NCBI GenBank assembly: GCA_003520365.1
Contig: DOUW01000452.1
Location: forward strand, 1-5,793
DNA: 5,793 nt
DNA from: Massilia sp.
GTDB lineage: Bacteria; Pseudomonadota; Gammaproteobacteria; Burkholderiales; Burkholderiaceae_D
Reading direction: 5' to 3'
Positions 1 through 4,789 of the stretch are shown here, piece after piece (within the stretch, counting starts at the first letter, position 1; the number at the start of each line of letters is the position of its first letter). The notes beneath the pieces are model-generated. The model worked only from the letters and a program-made list of their open reading frames with translations. It was not told the DNA's origin and ran no database searches. A program made the translations under genes and the position numbers.

Positions 1-2
1 AT

Positions 3-1064
3 GATCGCCTGCAGGCCACCGCCGCCAACCTGGCGCCTTCGCTGGCGATCATGGCCGAGGCGGCGCTGGCGCCGAGCTTCCCGCAAGACCAGTTCGCGCT
101 GCAAAAGCAGCGCCGCGTGGCCCAGATCGGCCAGGAGAAGGCGCAGCCGAACAGCCTGGCGACGCGCATCCTGCCGGGCCTGCTGTACGGCCAGGAGCAC
201 GTCTACGGCAAGCCGGCCAGCGGCTACGAAACCAGCGTCGCCGGCATCACGCGCGACGACCTGGCGCAGTGGCACGCCACCTGGTTCAAGCCGGGCAGCG
301 CGACCCTGGTCGTGGCCGGCGACGTCACCATGGACAAGCTGCTGCCGGCGCTCGAAGCGGCGTTCGGCAAGTGGGCCGCCGGCACGGCGCCGGCCAAGCA
401 GGTAAATGGCGCGCCGAATAGCGCACCGCGCAAGATCTACCTGATCGACAAGCCGGACGCGCCGCAGTCGACCATCGTCGCCGCCCAGCTGTCGCTGCCT
501 TACGGCCAGCCGGAAGACCTGGCGATCGAACCGGTGATGACCAACTTCGGCGGCATCGCGACCTCGCGTCTGAACCGCAACCTGCGCCTGGACAAGCACT
601 GGAGCTACGGCACCAGCGCGCGCCTGTCGGAAGTGCGCGGCCAGCGCAGCTTCGTCACTATGGCGCCGGTACAGACCGACAAGACGGTCGAGGCGATGCG
701 CGAAGTGCGCAAGGAAGTGCAGGGCGTGGCCGGCGAGCGTCCGCTGGTCGGCGCCGAGTACGAGAGCATCATGCGCAACATGACCTCGCGCCTGGCCGGC
801 CGCTTCGGCACCCTGAACGCGCTCGAAGGCGCGGCGCTGGCGACCGTCAACCTGGGCCTGCCGGACGACTACTGGAGCAAGTACGCCGCCAACGTCAAGG
901 CGCTGACTCCGCAGCAGCTGGGCCAGGCCGCCGGCAAGTTCGTCAAGCCGGAAGAGGTGACCTGGATCGTGATCGGCGACCTGCGCAAGGTGGAAGCCGG
1001 GATCCGCGCGCTGGGCTGGGGCGAGGTGGTGGTGCTCGACCAGGATGGCAAGCCGGTGCGCTAA
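3..1064 (+). CDS. M16 (insulinase-like) peptidase family protein, C-terminal part, 5' truncated
   Basis: The frame is open from the first complete codon (GAT at 3, reading DRLQATAANLAPSLA) to TAA at 1062-1064, giving 353 residues; the true start is upstream of the window. The first ~85 residues resemble the helical half of an M16 lobe (SFPQDQF, then QEKAQPNSLATRILPGLLYG, HVYGKP). From ~residue 80 comes a full M16_C-type lobe: GITRDDLAQWHATWFKPGSATLVVAGD, then the family-typical RLNRNLRLDKHWSYG near residues 180-195 with its Arg/Tyr pair, ending LGWGEVVVLDQDGKPVR. No HxxEH zinc motif is visible; it would lie upstream of this segment. Family knowledge: proteins with this ending are usually ~900-residue, two-lobe, exported zinc proteases, and the second lobe is often non-catalytic. 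Whether this protein is catalytic, or has a signal peptide, cannot be judged here. An internal ATG at 51 is not a start, because homologous sequence continues upstream of it. Confidence 0.88.
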   Translation, partial: DRLQATAANLAPSLAIMAEAALAPSFPQDQFALQKQRRVAQIGQEKAQPNSLATRILPGLLYGQEHVYGKPASGYETSVAGITRDDLAQWHATWFKPGSATLVVAGDVTMDKLLPALEAAFGKWAAGTAPAKQVNGAPNSAPRKIYLIDKPDAPQSTIVAAQLSLPYGQPEDLAIEPVMTNFGGIATSRLNRNLRLDKHWSYGTSARLSEVRGQRSFVTMAPVQTDKTVEAMREVRKEVQGVAGERPLVGAEYESIMRNMTSRLAGRFGTLNALEGAALATVNLGLPDDYWSKYAANVKALTPQQLGQAAGKFVKPEEVTWIVIGDLRKVEAGIRALGWGEVVVLDQDGKPVR

Positions 1065-1141
1065 GGCCTGGCCTGGTTGCGACTCGCGGCGGCGTTTGCG
1101 GGTGATGTGCCGCCGCTGCGGGTGCATGGATGAACACGTAG

Positions 1142-1168
1142 CGCGTGGGCACAGGTGCCCACCCTACG
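1142..1168 (-). repeat. REP-like palindrome, copy A
   Basis: Read on the minus strand: GTAG (CTAC at 1164-1167 on +), then an 8-bp perfect stem GTGGGCAC/GTGCCCAC (1145-1152 with 1155-1162) around a 2-base centre, then GCG. It faces copy B, so the GTAG ends of A and B point at each other 45 bases apart. Unlike the copies after 4190, it lacks the GGTAC extension after the stem. Confidence 0.85.
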
Positions 1169-1211
1169 GGAAGCATCGCGTTGTTAACGGTGTTGCGGCC
1201 AGAACGCCAAC

Positions 1212-1239
1212 CGTAGGGTGGGCACCCCGTGCCCACGCG
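1212..1239 (+). repeat. REP-like palindrome, copy B
   Basis: GTAG at 1213-1216, then stem arms GTGGGCAC (1218-1225) and GTGCCCAC (1229-1236) around a CCC centre, then GCG. The arms equal those of copy A in inverted orientation, so A and B could also pair with each other as one long hairpin in RNA or as a cruciform. The copy sits immediately before the terminator-like hairpin at 1242. Confidence 0.85.
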
Positions 1240-1241
1240 AA

Positions 1242-1266
1242 ACGCCGCATTGTGGCGTCGTTTTTT
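1242..1266 (+). terminator. probable intrinsic terminator for the M16 gene
   Basis: Arms ACGCCGC (1242-1248) and GTGGCGT (1252-1258) pair over 7 bp with one G-U wobble and an ATT loop. Two bases later comes a run of six T (1261-1266). It lies about 180 bases after the M16 stop codon and upstream of the next promoter region. The palindrome of copy B directly before it could add to the folding. The reading is from shape only; no folding energy was computed. Confidence 0.55.
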
Positions 1267-1372
1267 GAACCCGACCGTACGCCATCCGCCAACGCATCAA
1301 ACGGCAAACCCGCACCGCCCCAACCAAACCTGTTGTCCCCCAACCTCACCCGCGCGCCGCGCGGGACGCGAC

Positions 1373-1383
1373 TGGTATATACT
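1373..1383 (+). promoter_or_regulatory. possible -10 element of the radical SAM/UdgX operon promoter
   Basis: In an otherwise GC-rich region the stretch TGGTATATACT is A/T-rich. It can be read as an extended -10 (TGG followed by TATATA at 1376-1381) or as the hexamer TATACT at 1378-1383. No good -35 is seen at the usual distance, which suits an extended -10 but lowers confidence. Transcription would begin near 1388-1392, leaving a leader of only about 20-24 bases with no clear Shine-Dalgarno sequence. The element abuts and overlaps the LexA box. Confidence 0.4.
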
Positions 1384-1397
1384 GTACATCCATACAG
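1382..1397 (+). promoter_or_regulatory. LexA-binding SOS box
   Basis: The 16 bases CTGTACATCCATACAG match the LexA consensus CTGT-N8-ACAG of Gamma- and Betaproteobacteria. Both half-sites are perfect, and 13 of 16 positions agree with CTGTATATATATACAG. The site overlaps the putative -10 and predicted transcription start and ends 14 bases before the ATG of the radical SAM gene. This is where LexA would block transcription until DNA damage inactivates it. Regulation is inferred from the motif and position, supported by the repair-type content of the operon. Confidence 0.8.
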
Positions 1398-1411
1398 CTC
1401 CACCTTTCGTG

Positions 1412-2644
1412 ATGGAACTTACCGACAAGCTCGAAATCCTGGCGGACGCCGCCAAATACGACGCCTCCTGCGCCAGCAGCGGCGCGCCCAAGCGCGCTTC
1501 CGACGGCAGCGACGGCGGCATCGGCGCCACCACCGGCATGGGGATCTGCCACAGCTACACGCCCGACGGGCGCTGCGTCTCGCTGCTGAAGATCCTGCTC
1601 ACCAACTTCTGCGTCTACGACTGCCAGTACTGCGTCAACCGGCGCAGCTCGAACGTGCCGCGCGCGCGTTTCTCGGTCGACGAAGTGGTGAAGCTCACCC
1701 ACGATTTCTACCTGCGCAACTACATCGACGGCCTGTTCCTCAGCTCCGGCATCATCCGTTCGAGCGACTACACGATGGAGCAACTGGTGGAAGTGGCGCG
1801 CCGCCTGCGCGAAGACCACAACTTCCGCGGCTACATCCACCTGAAGACGATTCCCGACGCCGATCCGGCCCTGATTGCGAAGGCGGGGCGCTATGCCGAC
1901 CGCCTGTCGGTGAACATCGAGCTGCCGACCCACGACAGCGTCACGCGCCTGGCGCCGGAAAAGAACGTGCACACGATCAAACTGGCGATGGGCTCGATCC
2001 GCCGCAAGCTCGACGAAAAGGCCGAGGAGCCGAAGGCGCCGAGCTTCGCCCCGGCCGGCCAGAGCACGCAAATGATCGTCGGCGCCGACGCCAGCGACGA
2101 CCACACCATCCTGAACACCGCCGAAACCCTGTACGGCAGCTATAAACTCAAGCGCGTGTACTACTCGGCCTTCAGCCCGATCCCGCAAAGCCCGAAGAGC
2201 GTGCCGCTGGCGCCGCCGCCGCTGCTGCGCGAGCACCGCCTGTACCAGGCCGACTTCCTGCTGCGCGGCTACGGTTTCACGGCCGGGGAACTGATGCCGA
2301 AGGCCGGCAACCTGGCGCTCGACGTCGACCCGAAGCTGGCCTGGGCGCTGGCCAACCGCGAGCACTTCCCGATGGACCTGAACCGGGTCGACGCCGAAAT
2401 GATCGCCCGCATCCCCGGCATCGGCCTGCGCAACGCCAAGCGCATCGTCGAGCTGCGCCGGGTGCGGCGGGTGCGCTGGGAAGACTTATCCCGCCTGCGC
2501 TGCAGCATGAAGAAGATCGCCCCCTTCGTCGTCACGGCCGACTACAAGCCGGCCCAGGGACAATCCAGTTCCGACCTGCTGCGGCGCCACCTGGCCGACG
2601 CGCCCCAGCAGATGAACCTCTGGCCGGAATTGCAGGCGGCATGA
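1412..2644 (+). CDS. radical SAM protein, putative DNA modification/repair family (UdgX-linked)
   Basis: This 410-residue protein matches my memory of the 'putative DNA modification/repair radical SAM protein' family (TIGR03916-type, about 400-420 residues). The radical SAM cluster motif CX3CX2C is C67-VYD-C71-QY-C74, preceded by GICHSYTPDGRC (C46, C55) and followed by VNRRSSN. Other family-like stretches are LSSGIIRSSDYTME (110-123), IHLKTIPDA (142-150), VNIELPT (167-173) and FAPAGQSTQMIVGA (212-225). A helix-hairpin-helix, IPGIGLRNAKRIVELR, lies at 334-349 and suggests DNA binding. Expected chemistry is reductive cleavage of SAM by a 4Fe-4S cluster to a 5'-deoxyadenosyl radical; the substrate is unknown. 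ATG 1412 is chosen because family similarity begins there. A GTG at 1409 is possible. The farther ATG at 1229 would place the LexA box and terminator inside the gene. The stop overlaps the next start (ATGA), so the two are probably co-translated. Confidence 0.9.
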   Translation: MELTDKLEILADAAKYDASCASSGAPKRASDGSDGGIGATTGMGICHSYTPDGRCVSLLKILLTNFCVYDCQYCVNRRSSNVPRARFSVDEVVKLTHDFYLRNYIDGLFLSSGIIRSSDYTMEQLVEVARRLREDHNFRGYIHLKTIPDADPALIAKAGRYADRLSVNIELPTHDSVTRLAPEKNVHTIKLAMGSIRRKLDEKAEEPKAPSFAPAGQSTQMIVGADASDDHTILNTAETLYGSYKLKRVYYSAFSPIPQSPKSVPLAPPPLLREHRLYQADFLLRGYGFTAGELMPKAGNLALDVDPKLAWALANREHFPMDLNRVDAEMIARIPGIGLRNAKRIVELRRVRRVRWEDLSRLRCSMKKIAPFVVTADYKPAQGQSSSDLLRRHLADAPQQMNLWPELQAA

Positions 2645-4134
2645 GCGCGGCCGCAGCGGTTGCCGCCGGCCAGCCGCTGGCGGTCGCGAATTTCGCCGAA
2701 TGGCGCGACGCCGCGCGCGATCTCCTCATCCATTCCGTCGCGCCCGAGCTCGTCACCTGGAGCCAGCCGGGTGCGCCGGACCTGCTCGCGGCCGACCTGT
2801 TCTCGGGTGCGCCGGCGCCAGCCGAGCCCACGCATAATGCCTCCATCGGCTTGAACGAACCGAAACCGCCACCGCACTTGCCGCGCTCGCTGATGGACAT
2901 GCTGCAGACGGCGGCCTGCTGTCGCATGCCGGACCGCTGGGCTTTTCTCTACCGCGTGATCTGGCGCTGGACCCAGGGCGAGCACGACGTGCAATCCGCC
3001 GCCGACGCCGACGGCGCGCGATTGCATTCGATGGTAAAGGCGGTGCGCCGCGAGGAGCACGACATGCATGCCTACATCCGATTCCGCGAGCGTCCCGAGG
3101 CCGCCGGCCCGCCGCGCTTCGTCGCCTGGTTCGAGCCGCGTCACGACGTGCTGCCCCAGGTCGCCGAACACTTCGTGAACCGCATGGGTAATGTGAGCTG
3201 GATGATCGCCACGCCCGATGCCAGCGTGCTGTGGGACGGCCACACCCTGCACAACGCCGGCCCCCTGATGAGCAGCGCGGCCGAGCTCGACGACGCCGGC
3301 GAAGCGCTCTGGCTCACCTATTACCGCAGCATTTTCAACCCGGCGCGCCTGAACACCCAGGTCATGCAAAGCCATATCCCCTCGCGCTTCTGGAAGAACC
3401 TGCCCGAGGGGGCGATCGTGCCCGAGATGGTCACCAACGCCGCGCTTGGTGCGCGCCGCACCGGCCAGGCCCAGGCGGTCGGCCGCAAGAGCGGCGCCAC
3501 CATCCCGATCGCCCCGGCCGATGCCCAGCCCGAGCGCCAGCAGCCTTCGAAACTCGATGAGTGCCGGCGCTGCGATTTGTGGCAATACGCCACCCAGGCC
3601 GTGGGCGGAGAAGGGTCGAAGAAGGCGCCGATCATGCTGGTCGGCGAGCAGCCGGGCGACCAGGAAGACCTCGCCGGCCACCCCTTTGTCGGCCCGGCCG
3701 GCAAGCTGCTCGACAAGGTCTTCGACGCCGCCGGCGTCGAGCGCCGCGAGATCTACCTCACCAACGCCGTCAAGCATTTCAAATGGGAGCCGCGCGGCAA
3801 GCGCCGCCTGCACAAGACCCCGGCCCAGCGCGAGGTCGAGGCCTGCCATTATTGGCTCGACAAGGAGCTGGCGGCGATCAAGCCGAAGGTGATCGTGGCG
3901 CTGGGCGCGACGGCCTTGAAGTCGGTGCTGGGCAGCGGCAGCGTGACGCTGAAGGACAAGCTCGGCAAGCCGATCATGCACGAGGGCAGGTGGGTGGTGA
4001 TGGTCTACCACCCTTCATACATCCTGCGCGTGCCCGACGAGGAGGCCAAGCGCGAGGCATTCAAGGTGATGGTCGACGGCCTGAAGCTGGCGCATGAATT
4101 GCTGAGCAGGCCGCCGGAAGCGCCGCCGGCGTGA
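2641..4134 (+). CDS. udgX: DUF4130 - UdgX fusion: uracil-DNA-binding/glycosylase-type protein
   Basis: The 497-residue protein has two parts. Residues ~15-265 resemble DUF4130 (the 'probable DNA metabolism protein' linked to radical SAM genes), ending YYRSIFNPARLNTQVMQSHI and FWKNLPEGAIVPEM. After a polar linker (~266-303) comes a family-4-like uracil-DNA glycosylase domain of the UdgX branch (~305-490): CRRC at 308-311, motif A GEQPGDQED (335-343), GHPFVGPAGKLLDK (346-359), TNAVKHFKW (374-382), the UdgX-specific loop KRRLH (387-391), C402, and VYHPSYILR (455-463). In characterised UdgX the loop histidine (here H391) becomes covalently attached to DNA after uracil excision. C308, C311 and C402 are likely Fe-S ligands; the position usually held by the remaining Cys in family 4 reads H379. 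Fusion to DUF4130 fits proteobacterial homologues as I recall them. The start overlaps the upstream stop by 4 bases, implying translational coupling and shared LexA control. Confidence 0.93.
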   Translation: MSAAAAVAAGQPLAVANFAEWRDAARDLLIHSVAPELVTWSQPGAPDLLAADLFSGAPAPAEPTHNASIGLNEPKPPPHLPRSLMDMLQTAACCRMPDRWAFLYRVIWRWTQGEHDVQSAADADGARLHSMVKAVRREEHDMHAYIRFRERPEAAGPPRFVAWFEPRHDVLPQVAEHFVNRMGNVSWMIATPDASVLWDGHTLHNAGPLMSSAAELDDAGEALWLTYYRSIFNPARLNTQVMQSHIPSRFWKNLPEGAIVPEMVTNAALGARRTGQAQAVGRKSGATIPIAPADAQPERQQPSKLDECRRCDLWQYATQAVGGEGSKKAPIMLVGEQPGDQEDLAGHPFVGPAGKLLDKVFDAAGVERREIYLTNAVKHFKWEPRGKRRLHKTPAQREVEACHYWLDKELAAIKPKVIVALGATALKSVLGSGSVTLKDKLGKPIMHEGRWVVMVYHPSYILRVPDEEAKREAFKVMVDGLKLAHELLSRPPEAPPA

Positions 4135-4193
4135 TGTGTTTTACATGACGGCGTTCAGCCATCGGTATCGGCAATCACGGACGCCGAGGAAGG

Positions 4194-4224
4194 CGTAGGG
4201 TGGGCTCCTGAGCCCACGCGGTAC
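4194..4224 (+). repeat. REP-like palindrome, copy C
   Basis: GTAG at 4195-4198, stem GTGGGCTC (4200-4207) with GAGCCCAC (4210-4217), then GCGGTAC. It lies 59 bases after the UdgX stop codon. Its tail contains GGCAAGC and AATGATCT, which mark the tail type shared with D and G. Confidence 0.88.
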
Positions 4225-4271
4225 GGCGCCGGCAAGCGACGAATGATCTCGCTCGTGGCCTCAAAACAGGA

Positions 4272-4301
4272 CGTAGGGTGGGTTCTCGAACCCACCGGTA
4301 C
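4272..4301 (+). repeat. REP-like palindrome, copy D
   Basis: GTAG at 4273-4276, stem GTGGGTTC (4278-4285) with GAACCCAC (4288-4295), then CGGTAC, one base shorter than in the other copies. It starts 78 bases after copy C in the same orientation. Its tail reads GCAAGC then GAATGATCTTGCC. Confidence 0.88.
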
Positions 4302-4388
4302 GAAGTTAGCAAGCGTCTGAGAATGATCTTGCCGATGGCTTCAAATGGATGCGAGCTGACAAAAAGGAATGTTCAACTCGCAGCCGTT

Positions 4389-4419
4389 GCACCGCGTGGG
4401 TTCAAGAACCCACCCTACG
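4389..4419 (-). repeat. REP-like palindrome, copy E
   Basis: On the minus strand: GTAG (CTAC at 4415-4418 on +), then stem GTGGGTTC/GAACCCAC (4396-4403 with 4406-4413), then GCGGTGC. Its tail on the minus strand contains CAACGGCT and GAACATTC, the second tail type, shared with F and I. Confidence 0.88.
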
Positions 4420-4489
4420 AACGACGAAACCAGCGTGCGGCCTCAAATCAGTGCTTGTCGATATAAAGAATGTTCGACCAGGAGCCGTT

Positions 4490-4520
4490 GTACCGCGTGG
4501 ACACAGGTGTCCACCCTACG
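4490..4520 (-). repeat. REP-like palindrome, copy F
   Basis: On the minus strand: GTAG (CTAC at 4516-4519), stem GTGGACAC/GTGTCCAC (4497-4504 with 4507-4514), GCGGTAC, then the CAACGGCT...GTCGAACATTC tail. It has the same orientation as E, 101 bases away. Confidence 0.88.
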
Positions 4521-4560
4521 ATATTACGCACTGAATCTCGCACGCGGCGTTAGAGGAGGC

Positions 4561-4591
4561 CGTAGGGTGGGTTCTCGAACCCACGCGGTAC
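4561..4591 (+). repeat. REP-like palindrome, copy G
   Basis: GTAG at 4562-4565, stem GTGGGTTC (4567-4574) with GAACCCAC (4577-4584), GCGGTAC. The tail holds a second small inverted repeat, GGCAAG (4598-4603) with CTTGCC (4618-4623), flanking a TGATGAT segment. Confidence 0.88.
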
Positions 4592-4640
4592 GACAGTGGC
4601 AAGCACTTGCTGATGATCTTGCCACGGACTTTGAATAAGG

Positions 4641-4671
4641 CGTAGGGTGGACACCTGTGTCCACGCGGTAC
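4641..4671 (+). repeat. REP-like palindrome, copy H
   Basis: GTAG at 4642-4645, stem GTGGACAC (4647-4654) with GTGTCCAC (4657-4664), GCGGTAC, and a tail starting GGCAGCGGCAAG. It begins 80 bases after copy G in the same orientation, repeating the C-D spacing of 78. Confidence 0.88.
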
Positions 4672-4757
4672 GGCAGCGGCAAGTGGTGGAGCTTGCGCTT
4701 GCACGCGGCATCAAGTCACCGCTTGCATGACGAAGAAATGTTCGACTTGGCGCCCTT

Positions 4758-4787
4758 GCACCGCGTGGCACAGGTGCCCACCCTACG
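4758..4787 (-). repeat. REP-like palindrome, copy I (one base missing in one arm)
   Basis: On the minus strand: GTAG (CTAC at 4783-4786), then GTGGGCAC, but the matching arm (4765-4771 on +, GTGGCAC) has lost one G relative to copy A, so the stem carries a bulge. The tail has the GTCGAACATT form of E and F. Its GTAG lies only 3 bases beyond the stop codon of the FlgT-like gene, so the hairpin would form at the very 3' end of that coding region. Confidence 0.82.
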
Positions 4788-4789
4788 AT

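Larger units (their letters stand above)
1065..1411. other. intergenic region between M16 gene and SOS-type operon
   Basis: This 347-base gap has no convincing gene. In order it holds a GC-rich inverted repeat without a T-run (1086-1093 with 1109-1116), a REP-like palindrome on the minus strand (1142-1168), a second one on the plus strand (1212-1239), a terminator-like hairpin with T6 (1242-1266), a C-rich low-complexity stretch (about 1300-1365), and a promoter/LexA region (1373-1397) just before the next start codon. Open frames crossing the gap translate the repeats into PRGHRCPPY-type peptides and look spurious. Confidence 0.8.
4135..4789. other. non-coding repeat cluster between convergent genes
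   Basis: These 655 bases lie between the stop of the UdgX fusion gene and the stop of the convergent FlgT-like gene. They hold seven REP-like palindromes (C to I) in the order ++--++- and, around them, two kinds of conserved tail. I see no gene. Short open frames on both strands only translate the repeat into VGSRTH, TAWTQVSTL or PRGFENPPY-like peptides, and they lack supporting start signals. No intrinsic terminator with a T-run is visible for either flanking gene, so the hairpins may serve at the 3' ends of both transcripts. Confidence 0.85.

Noticed and set aside
1..405. Plus-strand frame-1 open frame at the window start
   Set aside because: It is a frame-shifted reading of the M16 gene, composed mainly of Arg, Ser, Pro and Ala; the frame beginning at position 3 has family-typical sequence.
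1086..1116. Hairpin GCGGCGGC/GCCGCCGC shortly after the M16 stop codon as a terminator
   Set aside because: The 8-bp arms are perfect but the loop is 15 bases and no T-run follows; such GC repeats arise easily here. The hairpin with T6 at 1242-1266 is the better candidate.
1229..1411. Upstream ATG (1229) as the start of the radical SAM protein, adding 61 residues
   Set aside because: The extension has no family similarity, runs through a REP copy and a terminator-like hairpin, and would put the LexA box inside the coding region.
1346..2365. Long minus-strand open frame (339 codons) opposite the radical SAM gene
   Set aside because: Same shadow effect. It covers the SOS promoter and has low-complexity content (strings of R, A, V, Q, H) with no family likeness.
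2542..4011. Long minus-strand open frame (489 codons) opposite the UdgX fusion gene
   Set aside because: It is the antisense shadow of a GC-rich gene. Its translation is rich in Arg, Ala, Gly, His and Leu with no recognisable domain, while the plus strand carries clear UdgX motifs.
4135..4155. Small ATGT...ACAT inverted repeat right after the UdgX stop as a terminator
   Set aside because: The stem is only 4 bp and A/T-rich, and no T-run follows on the 3' side; too weak to support.
4194..4787. CRISPR array
   Set aside because: The repeats are palindromes in both orientations with differing stem sequences, spacing is uneven (about 45-240 bases), and the intervening tails are themselves repeated instead of unique spacers.
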